Part shown: in pieces, positions 24,834-32,452 of the stretch
How the letters are laid out: each line of letters begins with the position of its first letter
How positions within the stretch are numbered: position 1 is the first letter of the stretch
DNA from: CAISIP01 sp038326025
GTDB lineage: Bacteria > Pseudomonadota > Gammaproteobacteria > Burkholderiales > Burkholderiaceae_C
Length of the DNA: 58,682 nucleotides
Assembly: GCA_038326025.1 (NCBI GenBank)
Contig: JBBQJP010000025.1
Location: 1 to 58,682 of the forward strand
Reading direction: 5' to 3'
Position numbers and translations under genes: made by a program
The notes under the pieces: generated by a model
Database searches by the model: none
What the model saw: the letters and a program-made list of their open reading frames with translations, nothing else
What the model was told of the DNA's origin: nothing

Positions 24834-26993
24834 ATGACGGGTAATTCGGTGCTGATATTGGCACTTGTCTGCGGGTTGATTGCAGTGGCTTACGGCTTCT
24901 GGGCACGCAGCTGGATTCTTTCCCAGGACGCGGGCAACCCGCGCATGCAGGAAATCGCGGCCGCCATCCAAATGGGCGCTGCAGCCTACCTCGCACGTCA
25001 GTACAAGACCATCGCAATGGTGGGCGTCGTACTCGCCATCCTGATCGGCGTGTTCCTTGACGGACCCAGCGCCGTCGGATTCGTGGTGGGTGCCGTGTTG
25101 TCCGGCGCCTGCGGCTTCATCGGCATGAATGTCTCGGTACGTGCCAATGTGCGCACCGCCCAAGCTGCGACACGTGGCATCGGCCCGGCTCTGGACGTCG
25201 CTTTTCGCGGCGGCGCCATCACCGGCATGTTGGTGGTGGGCCTGGGCCTGCTGGGCGTCACCGGTTTTTACTGGTTCCTGGTGGGCAACGGCAATCACAC
25301 GCCGGATGCCAACCTGGCCCAATTGCTCAATCCGTTGATCGGCTTTGCGTTCGGCTCCTCGCTGATCTCGATATTCGCGCGTCTGGGTGGAGGCATCTTC
25401 ACCAAGGGTGCCGACGTCGGCGCCGACCTGGTTGGCAAGGTCGAGGCTGGCATTCCGGAAGACGACCCGCGCAACCCGGCCGTGATTGCCGACAACGTGG
25501 GCGACAACGTCGGTGACTGCGCCGGCATGGCGGCCGACCTGTTCGAGACCTACGCGGTCACGCTGATCGCCACGATGGTGCTCGGCGCGCTGCTGGTCAC
25601 CAATGCGGGCACCAGTGCGATCGTGTATCCGCTGGCGCTGGGTGCGGTATCGATCATTGCATCGATCATCGGCTGCTTCTTTGTCAAGGCAACACCCGGC
25701 ATGACCAACGTGATGCCCGCACTGTACAAAGGTCTGGCAGTTGCCGGCGGACTGTCGCTGGTGGCGTTTTACTTCGTCACCATGTGGCTGATTCCCGACA
25801 ACGCCATCAAGGCCACTGGCAGCCAGATGGCATTGTTCGGCGCATGCGCCGTGGGCCTGGTGCTGACTGGTGTGCTGGTCTGGATTACCGAGTACTACAC
25901 CGGCACCCAATACGCACCAGTGCAGCACATTGCGCAGGCGTCGACCACCGGCCACGGCACCAACATCATTGCGGGCCTGGGCGTATCAATGCGCTCCACC
26001 GCCTGGCCGGTGATCTTCGTATGTATCGCGATCTGGGTCTCGTACACCCTGGCCGGCCTATACGGCATTGCGATCGCTGCCACGGCCATGCTGAGCATGG
26101 CAGGCATCGTGGTCGCCCTGGACGCCTACGGCCCGATCACCGACAACGCCGGCGGCATTGCCGAGATGGCGGAAATGCCTGCCAGCGTGCGCGACATCAC
26201 CGACCCGCTGGATGCGGTGGGCAACACCACCAAGGCCGTAACGAAAGGCTACGCCATCGGCTCGGCCGGACTGGCCGCACTGGTGCTGTTCGCTGACTAC
26301 ACCCACAAACTGGAGTCTTACGGCGGCGTCATCAAGTTCGACCTGAGCGACCCGATGGTCATCATCGGCCTGTTCATCGGCGGCCTGATCCCCTACCTGT
26401 TCGGCGCCATGGCGATGGAGGCAGTCGGCCGCGCCGCCGGTTCGGTGGTGGTCGAGGTACGGCGCCAGTTCCGCGAGATCAAGGGCATCATGGAAGGCAC
26501 GGCCAAGCCGGAATACGGCAAGGCGGTCGACATGCTGACCACCGCTGCGATCAAGGAAATGATGATCCCGTCGCTCTTACCGGTTGTCGTGCCGATCCTG
26601 GTCGGCCTGCTGCTGGGCCCGGCTGCATTGGGCGGCCTGCTGATGGGCACCATCGTGACCGGGCTGTTCGTGGCGATCTCGATGTGTACCGGTGGTGGCG
26701 CATGGGACAACGCGAAGAAGTACATCGAAGACGGACACCATGGCGGCAAGGGCTCCGAGACCCACAAGGCCGCCGTAACCGGCGACACAGTCGGCGACCC
26801 CTACAAGGACACGGCAGGCCCTGCCATCAACCCCTTGATCAAGATCATCAACATCGTCGCGCTGCTGATTGTGCCGTTGGTGATGCAATTCCATCCGCCG
26901 ATGCCCAAGACCACTGGCGCAATTGCCGAGCCGGTGCCCATCACGGCGGCTGCAGCGCCGGCCACGGTTGCAGTTACCGTCGTCAGTCGCTGA
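24834..26993 (+). CDS. hppA: Membrane-bound proton-pumping pyrophosphatase
   Basis: A 719-residue H+-translocating PPase with about 16 membrane helices. It carries the PPi-binding motif GGGIFTKGADVGADLVGKVE, then EDDPRNPAVIADNVGDNVGDCAGMAADLFE, and the C-terminal block GSETHKAAVTGDTVGDPYKDTAGPAINPL. GNTTKAVTKG has Lys where K+-dependent enzymes have Ala, so this should be the K+-independent proton-pumping class. It couples PPi hydrolysis to proton export into the periplasm. A strong ribosome site (AGGAGG) precedes the ATG, and a terminator follows. Confidence 0.96.
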   Translation: MTGNSVLILALVCGLIAVAYGFWARSWILSQDAGNPRMQEIAAAIQMGAAAYLARQYKTIAMVGVVLAILIGVFLDGPSAVGFVVGAVLSGACGFIGMNVSVRANVRTAQAATRGIGPALDVAFRGGAITGMLVVGLGLLGVTGFYWFLVGNGNHTPDANLAQLLNPLIGFAFGSSLISIFARLGGGIFTKGADVGADLVGKVEAGIPEDDPRNPAVIADNVGDNVGDCAGMAADLFETYAVTLIATMVLGALLVTNAGTSAIVYPLALGAVSIIASIIGCFFVKATPGMTNVMPALYKGLAVAGGLSLVAFYFVTMWLIPDNAIKATGSQMALFGACAVGLVLTGVLVWITEYYTGTQYAPVQHIAQASTTGHGTNIIAGLGVSMRSTAWPVIFVCIAIWVSYTLAGLYGIAIAATAMLSMAGIVVALDAYGPITDNAGGIAEMAEMPASVRDITDPLDAVGNTTKAVTKGYAIGSAGLAALVLFADYTHKLESYGGVIKFDLSDPMVIIGLFIGGLIPYLFGAMAMEAVGRAAGSVVVEVRRQFREIKGIMEGTAKPEYGKAVDMLTTAAIKEMMIPSLLPVVVPILVGLLLGPAALGGLLMGTIVTGLFVAISMCTGGGAWDNAKKYIEDGHHGGKGSETHKAAVTGDTVGDPYKDTAGPAINPLIKIINIVALLIVPLVMQFHPPMPKTTGAIAEPVPITAAAAPATVAVTVVSR

Positions 26994-27020
26994 ACCCCGG
27001 CGCGCCCCAGCGCCAAAAAG

Positions 27021-27048
27021 AAGGCCCGCTTCGGCGGGCCTTTTGTTT
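27021..27048. terminator. Bidirectional terminator between hppA and the exported-protein operon
   Basis: AAGGCCCGC-TTCG-GCGGGCCTT is a perfect 9-bp stem with a TTCG tetraloop followed by TTTTGTTT. On the other strand it is followed by TTCTTTTT, so it can end both hppA and the convergent minus-strand operon. Confidence 0.9.
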
Positions 27049-27096
27049 GTGGCCCGGCCGTATCCGGCCAAGGCACATGGACAAGGCAATGCAGCG

Positions 27097-27858
27097 CTAA
27101 CGGTTTCCTATGGCGTTGGCTACGGCTTCCCTGATGGTTGCCTGCAGGTTCATGCTACGCAGTGCGCTCAGCCCATTGGTGCTTGCCTGAATCACCGTCT
27201 GGGTACGGAGTGTCTGGTTGTTCAGCGTGTTCTGGATGATGGTCGCCAGCGGTACGGCGAAGGCAGCAGTCGCGGCTATCGCAGCAGGCGGAGCCATGGC
27301 AGCAGGCGGAGCCATGGCAGCAGGCGCGGCCGTGTTGCCGGGGTCGTTTTGCACGACTTGCGCCTGTGCGGCGGTTTGCGCGTTCAGCCCATTGCTGTTC
27401 GCCTGAATCACCGTCTGGGTGCGCAGCGGCTGGTTGTTCAGCATGTTCTGGAGGGAGATAGCCAGCGGCACGGCCTGGGCAGCGGGCTCGACCGTGTTGC
27501 CGGGGCCGTTTTGCACGAGTTGCGCCTGTGCGGCGAATTGCTGGCCCAGCAATGCCGCCTGCGCTGGCGTGATCTTGGTAATGTCGCCCAACTGGAACGA
27601 CAAGGTGGTGATCAATTGGTCATTGATGTAGACCGACCGGCTGATGCCGAATGACACCATGAAGCCTGCACCCAGATCAAAGCCTCCGCGCAACCGGTCC
27701 AGCGTACGGTCGCTGGCTGCAAGCCACATCGAATCGTCTGGCGCCTGCAACCTGTGGTTTTGCGCCTGGCTGGCGCCGGCCAGCAGCAAGGCGCACAGGC
27801 CGACGATCAGTCGGCGTCCGCGGCAATTTGCCGCATGCCTGTTGTTTTGGGGTTTCAT
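27097..27858 (-). CDS. Exported repeat protein with double-glycine motif (Fap-like locus, gene 4)
   Basis: I do not recognise a named family. The 253-residue protein has a signal peptide (cleavage predicted after SQA, residue 32). A conserved-looking block follows, TLDRLRGGFDLGAGFMVSFG, with Gly-Gly at 58-59. Two internal repeats follow, each made of QAQxVQNxPGN, a Pro/Ala spacer, and a core reading LNNQxLRTQTVIQ with xNGL after it. The second spacer carries MAPPAA units. Gln/Asn-rich strand-turn repeats of this kind occur in functional amyloid subunits. It overlaps the C39 peptidase stop codon (TGATG), so the two are co-translated. The L-x3-R-G-G motif is a possible C39 cleavage site and also occurs in the 128-residue partner. 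Structural or export role is inferred. Confidence 0.75.
   Translation of the reverse strand: MKPQNNRHAANCRGRRLIVGLCALLLAGASQAQNHRLQAPDDSMWLAASDRTLDRLRGGFDLGAGFMVSFGISRSVYINDQLITTLSFQLGDITKITPAQAALLGQQFAAQAQLVQNGPGNTVEPAAQAVPLAISLQNMLNNQPLRTQTVIQANSNGLNAQTAAQAQVVQNDPGNTAAPAAMAPPAAMAPPAAIAATAAFAVPLATIIQNTLNNQTLRTQTVIQASTNGLSALRSMNLQATIREAVANAIGNR
27281..27326. repeat. 18-bp tandem repeat coding for MAPPAA units
   Basis: GCAGCAGGCGGAGCCATG is repeated exactly twice and then partly a third time. It encodes the Met-Ala-Pro-Pro-Ala-Ala units in the repeat protein on the minus strand. Such a tract can change length by slippage. Confidence 0.85.
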
Positions 27859-28550
27859 CAGAAGTCTCCCGGGCCGTGTTTGGGCATGGTCACGCTGGCC
27901 AGGCCTTCACGGCTCACGCCGCTTGCCACTGGTGACTGCGGTGTGGTGCGCCAGTCGGCGGTGCGGTTGAAGCGCGCGGAGTCCACGCGATTGTGTATGA
28001 CGAACAGCAAGCCGCCTTGCCAGCTGGTCTCGAATGCCCGACGCGAAATGGCTCGCGTCCCGATAGCCGGATCGCCGATCAGCACCCTGTCGCCGCGCAA
28101 CCCCTTGACCACGACAAAATGGAGGTAGCCGCTGTCATTGATCAGTGCGATGGCGGGCAACCGTGCTTCAGCCAGTTTGTCCAGGGTCTGCGCGAAGCCG
28201 TCCGCCTCAAAGCCGCGCGATTGCAAAAAGCGCTTCATGTCCAGCAGCGAAAACCCTTCTCGCTGGATTTTTGACTGGTCGCCGTGTTGATACATGTATT
28301 CGAAGACCGTGGCTTCGGACATGGGATAGCCGTATTGATGGGTCAGCAGTGTGGCCACGGCGGCCGAACCGCAACTGTAATCGTATTGCTGCAGCAGCGT
28401 GCCGGCCAGGCGCGCCTGCCGGATACTGGTGATGGGCATGATGACGTCGCCGCCGCCAATGGACGGCAAGTAAGCCTTTTCGGCCCCGCTTGTGGCAGGC
28501 AAAGATGCCATGCAAGCCATGAGCGTCAGGAACATGAGCCGTTGGTGCAT
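27858..28550 (-). CDS. Periplasmic C39-family cysteine peptidase (FapD-like)
   Basis: A 230-residue exported peptidase with a signal peptide (cleavage near SLPATSG). The C39 domain starts with the catalytic Cys in YDYSCGSAAVATLL at about residue 58, then YPMSEATVFEYMY and EGFSLLDMKRFLQSRGFEADGF. The His is in GYLHFVVVKG and the Asp in VLIGDPAIGT. C39 peptidases usually cut after Gly-Gly in bacteriocin exporters; stand-alone periplasmic ones occur in Fap amyloid operons as FapD. It lies between two exported proteins that both carry R-G-G motifs. Catalytic residues all look present. Confidence in C39 is high; the substrate is inference. Confidence 0.88.
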   Translation of the reverse strand: MHQRLMFLTLMACMASLPATSGAEKAYLPSIGGGDVIMPITSIRQARLAGTLLQQYDYSCGSAAVATLLTHQYGYPMSEATVFEYMYQHGDQSKIQREGFSLLDMKRFLQSRGFEADGFAQTLDKLAEARLPAIALINDSGYLHFVVVKGLRGDRVLIGDPAIGTRAISRRAFETSWQGGLLFVIHNRVDSARFNRTADWRTTPQSPVASGVSREGLASVTMPKHGPGDF

Positions 28551-28562
28551 GATGATTCCCGG

Positions 28563-28949
28563 TCAATTCATCTGAAGATTCACGATCACGGCGTTCTGGA
28601 TCAGCACGTTGGCGCCCGTATTCTGGACCACCAGCGGCAAGCCGTTCATGTTGGAAAATGCGCCAGCACTGATCGCGTTGGTGCCGGTTGCCACGTTGAT
28701 GGCCGTATTGTTGGCCGTTGTGCCGGCAAGTGTCATATCGTTGACGACCACCGTGCGGCCGCCGCGATAACCTTCCAGCTTGCCCGCCTCGACGGGCTTG
28801 TCAAACCCGGCAACGCCGGTGCGCTCGGTGTCTTGCGCCACGGCACCAACGGTATCGCCCTGTTGCGGTGATGTTTGCGCCATCGCCTGCACTGGTAGCG
28901 CGACAACAAATGCTGCGCCGACAAGCCAGGAGAGGTCAGTAAGTTTCAT
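28563..28949 (-). CDS. Small exported protein with curlin-like C-terminus (Fap-like locus, gene 2)
   Basis: A 128-residue protein from the ATG at 28949 (MKLTDLSWLVGAAF); the signal peptide ends near AMA, residue 24. Residues 57-64 read KLEGYRGG, a double-glycine motif like that of the repeat protein. Residues 75-98 are Thr/Asn/Ala-rich, and the C-terminus is PLVVQNTGANVLIQNAV. This tail matches the end of the 494-residue Asn/Gly-rich protein (Q-N-[ST]-G-x3-L-[IV]-Q-x2-V-x-V) and resembles curlin-type strand-loop units. It may be a minor or nucleator subunit. No named family is recognised. Confidence 0.7.
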   Translation of the reverse strand: MKLTDLSWLVGAAFVVALPVQAMAQTSPQQGDTVGAVAQDTERTGVAGFDKPVEAGKLEGYRGGRTVVVNDMTLAGTTANNTAINVATGTNAISAGAFSNMNGLPLVVQNTGANVLIQNAVIVNLQMN

Positions 28950-29034
28950 TATGTTTCCCCTTGGGTGTGCGGTAGCGGCAAGTCGGCATCGACCTTGGTG
29001 TGAAGGCCGCAATCGATGCCGACTTGGGGGCTTG

Positions 29035-30519
29035 CTAGTGAACTGCCAGGTTGGCTTGCACGTTCACGCTTTGCTGAACCAGCGAGGACATGCCGCTGTT
29101 CTGGTTCGCCAGCATGATGCCGGCAGCCGACATACCAACGCTGCCCATGCTGTTGGACATATTGAATGTCCCGGCACTAACGGTGTTGGTGCCGCCTGCG
29201 CCACCCGAGCCGCCCTGGCCGACGCCGCCGGCGCCGCCTGAGGCGGTATTGGTGCCGCCGTTGCCCGCGCCGCCGGTGCCACCGGTGCCGCCGCCGCCAT
29301 TACCGCCGTTGCCTGCGGTGTTGTTGCCATTGCTGGCGCTGCCGTTGGTAGCACTGCCATTGGTGGCACTGCCATTCGTGGCTGGGCCACCGGCGCCGCC
29401 GGTGCCTGCGCCCGCCGTGCGCGTGCTGGCACCGCCGTCGCTGTTGGCCATACCGCCCGCGCCGCCTGCGCCGCCTGCGCCCGTGCCACCGCCATCAGCC
29501 GAAGCCGTGCCGCCTGCACCACCTGCGCCGCCTGCGCCGCCAGCGCCTGAGCCGCCGCCATTGGCAGTAGCCGCGCCGCCCGTACCGCCTGCGCCGGCAT
29601 TACCCCGGCCCCGATCTCTGCCGCCATTGGCATTGCCGCCGCTGGCCGAACCGCCATCGGCGCTGCCGCTAAGGCCACCATTGTCGCCATTGGCATTGCC
29701 GCCAGTCGACCCGCCAGCATTGGCATTGCCGCTGCGGGCGCCATTGTCGCCATTGGCTGTCGCCGAGCCACCGGTATTGCGGCCATCCGCATCACCACCC
29801 CAGCCGTTCCCGCCGCGGCCCGCGCTGGCGTAGCCGTTGGTGGCACTGCCGTTGGAGGCACTGCCGTTGGAGGCGTTGCCGTTGGAGGCGTTTCCGCCCA
29901 TGGCACCTGGAGCGGCAGCACCGCCAGCACCGGTTCCGCCGGACGCAGTGCCATTGGCCGTCCCGCCTCTGCTTTCGCCGCCATACCCACCATTGCCGGT
30001 GCCGCCATTGGCATTGCCGTAGTTGTAGGCCGTGTTGCCGAGGCCACTGACAGCGTTACCCGACACAGTACCCGTGAGGGTGCTGGTGGCTGTGGCCGTA
30101 GTGTGATTGAAGGCATTACTAAAGGTGCCAGTGGAACCGTTGTTCATTGCGACCGAGCGGGAAGCGCTGGCAACAGCTCTGCCGGAATTCCTGTTGATAC
30201 TATTGTCAGAATTGTTTGAGTTGTCGGTACTCTTGTCGTTGTTTTGATCCGAGTTGTTGTTGGTACTCTTGTTGTTGTGTTGATCAGAGTTGTTGTTCGC
30301 ACTCTTGTCGTTGTTTTGATCCGAATTGTTACGGTTGTCCTGATTCGCATTCGAATACTCGTTGGCCTGCGGCCCGGCGCCGCTTTGGGTCGAGGTGGCC
30401 GTTGCGGTTTGATCCCCGGTCGTTGCGTTTCTCGTACCGTCGGTACCGTTGTTGGTCGGATTGGCCCATGCGGAAACGAATGCAAGGGTAAGGGCCGAAG
30501 CCAGAAGTGTCTTTTTCAT
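29035..30519 (-). CDS. Asn/Gly-rich low-complexity exported protein (Fap-like locus, gene 1)
   Basis: The 494-residue product begins with a clear signal peptide (MKKTLLASALTLAFVSAWA). Residues about 50-110 are Asn/Asp/Gln/Ser-rich with repeating NNNSDQ and NNDKST units. A central stretch (about 120-170) has Thr/Asn-rich TATATSTLTGTV. About 170-440 is Gly/Ala/Asn/Ser-rich, built of G-G-A, N-G-x-A and A-T-N-G-S units. The last 45 residues turn more hydrophobic (SSLVQQSVNVQANL) and share a motif with the 128-residue protein. A good AGGAGG ribosome site and a sigma-54 promoter precede it. It looks like a surface matrix or fibre protein; the main subunit role is inferred. Confidence 0.75.
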   Translation of the reverse strand: MKKTLLASALTLAFVSAWANPTNNGTDGTRNATTGDQTATATSTQSGAGPQANEYSNANQDNRNNSDQNNDKSANNNSDQHNNKSTNNNSDQNNDKSTDNSNNSDNSINRNSGRAVASASRSVAMNNGSTGTFSNAFNHTTATATSTLTGTVSGNAVSGLGNTAYNYGNANGGTGNGGYGGESRGGTANGTASGGTGAGGAAAPGAMGGNASNGNASNGSASNGSATNGYASAGRGGNGWGGDADGRNTGGSATANGDNGARSGNANAGGSTGGNANGDNGGLSGSADGGSASGGNANGGRDRGRGNAGAGGTGGAATANGGGSGAGGAGGAGGAGGTASADGGGTGAGGAGGAGGMANSDGGASTRTAGAGTGGAGGPATNGSATNGSATNGSASNGNNTAGNGGNGGGGTGGTGGAGNGGTNTASGGAGGVGQGGSGGAGGTNTVSAGTFNMSNSMGSVGMSAAGIMLANQNSGMSSLVQQSVNVQANLAVH

Positions 30520-30597
30520 GATTCCTCCTAAGGTGTTTCAAGTTGGCTAACGAACTTCGCTCGAGTGAAATGCGTGGTCGCATATCAACAGCACCAA

Positions 30598-30614
30598 AGC
30601 AGCTTTGATGCCAG
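30598..30614 (-). promoter_or_regulatory. Sigma-54 promoter of the exported-protein operon
   Basis: On the minus strand CTGGCATCAAAGCTGCT fits the sigma-54 consensus: GG at -24, exactly 10 bp, then GC at -12, with TGGCA and TGCT flanks conserved. The start point would be about 30588, some 70 nt before the ATG. The divergent gene pair includes a sigma-54 activator, which supports the call. Confidence 0.75.
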
Positions 30615-30703
30615 CTCGTTGCTACTGTTTGTAAGTCCTTGGTGGCGTTGGAAAAAAGAGCGGTTGCCATGATTTGCAAGGCTTGTCACGGCGTTCGTAA
30701 AGG

Positions 30704-30716
30704 GGCCTTAAAGGCC
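30704..30716. promoter_or_regulatory. Candidate activator site upstream of the sigma-54 promoter
   Basis: GGCCTT-A-AAGGCC is a perfect 6-bp inverted repeat centred about 122 bp upstream of the predicted sigma-54 start, the usual place for an enhancer site. An exact 11-bp tandem repeat (CCTGCCTTGCG) lies further up at 30770-30791. Binding by the neighbouring activator is inferred. Confidence 0.4.
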
Positions 30717-31126
30717 GGAGTGTCACAGTGGCTTGACGGTCCGCATCCGATCCTCCAAGCGGATGTGCACCTGCCTTGCGCCTGCCTTGCGTGTGCAGAT
30801 CCACGCGCATAACCAAAGTCGATGCGCACGGGGACTGTCTCAATTCTGTGACGATACCGGCCAGGAGCATGACTGCTGGCGCTTGCCCAAGAGGGATAAA
30901 ACTCGTCGCAACATCAGGCCTGGCGCAGCTTTTCGGATGGTTGCGATGGTTCGGTTGCCACTGTCTTAACTTTGAGACACCAGCACGAGAAAATTGACCC
31001 CCCTCAAAAGCCAGCGCGATTCGCATTGGAATTTCATCGTTTTGCAGTATGCTGGTTTCCTGGATTCGCTAAGAAGGCCTATGCGACAGGCAATTAACAA
31101 GATTAATAACTTTTGGAGGCAATTCC

Positions 31127-32443
31127 ATGAACAGGTTATATCCAAGCAGATCTTTGTCGCTTCTTGCCTGTTCCGCACTGGCCATAACGTCCAGCGCGTC
31201 GTATGCGCAAGGCGTGCCGGCATCCAGCGACGGTGCCGGCGCGCGCATCGAACAGCTGGAGCAGCAGGTCAATGAGCAAGCCCGGCAGATTGAAACGCTC
31301 CGGCAAGCGGTGGCCGACCAGCAGGCGCGTCAACGCGAATTGCAGCAAGCAATGGGCCAGCAGCCTCGCCCCGTCACCGGGCAGTCTCAAGCTGCCGGGG
31401 TGCCGCCTGCGCCGCAGGCCCCTGGCAATGTACCCGACGACAGCCAGCGCGCCGTTCGCGTTGGGACTGCGCCCAGCGAGGAGCCGCAGTCGCTGACAGT
31501 CGCGCCCTTGTTCGATCAGCCGGGCATTCTCACTCCCAAGGGCAGTTTTGTGCTGGAACCCTCGGTGCAGTACAGCTATTCCTCGAGCAACCGCGTGGCT
31601 CTGGTGGGCTATACCATTATTCCGTCGCTTCTGATCGGACTGGTGGACGTGCGCGAAGTCAAGCGCAACACCGTCACGGGGGCCTTGACGACGCGTTATG
31701 GCTTGAGCAACCGTCTGGAACTGGAGGCCAAGCTGCCTTACGTGTACCGGTCCGACTCGACGCTCAGCCGCGAACTATTCACAGGCACGGCCAATGACAG
31801 GGTGTTCAGCACCAGCGGGCAGGGCGTTGGCGACATCGAAATCGGGGCGCGTTACCAGCTCAACGAAGGCGGCGCCAACAAGCCCTATTACATCGGATCC
31901 TTGCGTTTTAAATCGCGTACCGGCAAGGACCCGTTCGAGGTGGTCACCGACTGCGTGACGCGCTGCGTTGGCAACACCACCGGGACGGGCCTGCCGATGG
32001 ACCTGCCGACCGGTTCAGGCTTTTATTCCTTGCAGCCGGGACTGACATTTCTCTTCCCGTCTGATCCCGCGGTGTTTTTCGGCGGCATCAACTACACCTA
32101 CAACTTCAAGCGCAGCGGCGTCAGCCGTCAAGTGCTTTCCGGCGAGCGGGAGTTCCTCGGCGACGTGAAATCTGGCGACGTCATTGGCATCAATTTCGGC
32201 ATGGGGCTGGCGATTAACGACAGATCGACGTTCAGCATCGGCGTTGACTTGAACTCCATCGGCCGCACGCGCCTGAACGGCGTGCCGCTGTCGACTTCCG
32301 TTCGCACCCAGCTCTCCAGTTTGCTGCTGGGCTATTCTTACCGTTACAGCAACAAGACCGCATTTAGCGTCACGGTCGGTGCCGGCCTCACGCGGGACAC
32401 GCCGGATCTGTCCGTCAGTCTGCGGATCCCAATGTCGTTCTGA
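31127..32443 (+). CDS. Outer-membrane beta-barrel with N-terminal coiled coil (FapF-like)
   Basis: A 438-residue exported protein. The signal peptide ends ASYA (about 27). Residues about 38-85 form a heptad-rich coiled coil (ARIEQLEQQVNEQARQIETLRQAVADQQ), then a Pro/Gln linker. From about 125 onward are alternating amphipathic strands with aromatic girdles (SFVLEPSVQYSYSS, LSSLLLGYSYRYS). It ends SVSLRIPMSF, a terminal Phe typical of BAM-assembled barrels. FapF, the Pseudomonas amyloid secretion pore, has the same coiled-coil-plus-barrel layout and similar size. A Cys pair (DCVTRC) lies in a probable surface loop. A ribosome site GGAGG precedes the ATG, and the sigma-54 activator follows 9 bp downstream. 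Confidence 0.8.
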   Translation: MNRLYPSRSLSLLACSALAITSSASYAQGVPASSDGAGARIEQLEQQVNEQARQIETLRQAVADQQARQRELQQAMGQQPRPVTGQSQAAGVPPAPQAPGNVPDDSQRAVRVGTAPSEEPQSLTVAPLFDQPGILTPKGSFVLEPSVQYSYSSSNRVALVGYTIIPSLLIGLVDVREVKRNTVTGALTTRYGLSNRLELEAKLPYVYRSDSTLSRELFTGTANDRVFSTSGQGVGDIEIGARYQLNEGGANKPYYIGSLRFKSRTGKDPFEVVTDCVTRCVGNTTGTGLPMDLPTGSGFYSLQPGLTFLFPSDPAVFFGGINYTYNFKRSGVSRQVLSGEREFLGDVKSGDVIGINFGMGLAINDRSTFSIGVDLNSIGRTRLNGVPLSTSVRTQLSSLLLGYSYRYSNKTAFSVTVGAGLTRDTPDLSVSLRIPMSF

Positions 32444-32452
32444 TGGCGTTTC

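Larger units (their letters stand above)
30520..31126. other. 607-bp divergent regulatory region
   Basis: Apart from the sigma-54 promoter and inverted repeat, no gene is recognised. The minus-strand half serves the exported-protein operon. No GG-N10-GC element faces the outer-membrane gene, so that side probably uses a different sigma factor. Confidence 0.6.

Noticed and set aside
29064..30116. Ala/Met/Pro-rich frames overlapping the Gly-rich gene on both strands
   Set aside because: They are out-of-frame readings of the repetitive GGC/GCC codons; only the chosen frame has a signal peptide, ribosome site and promoter.
30180..30340. GTTGTT-type DNA repeats as a CRISPR array
   Set aside because: They encode the Asn/Asp-rich repeats of the exported protein, and there are no unique equal-length spacers.
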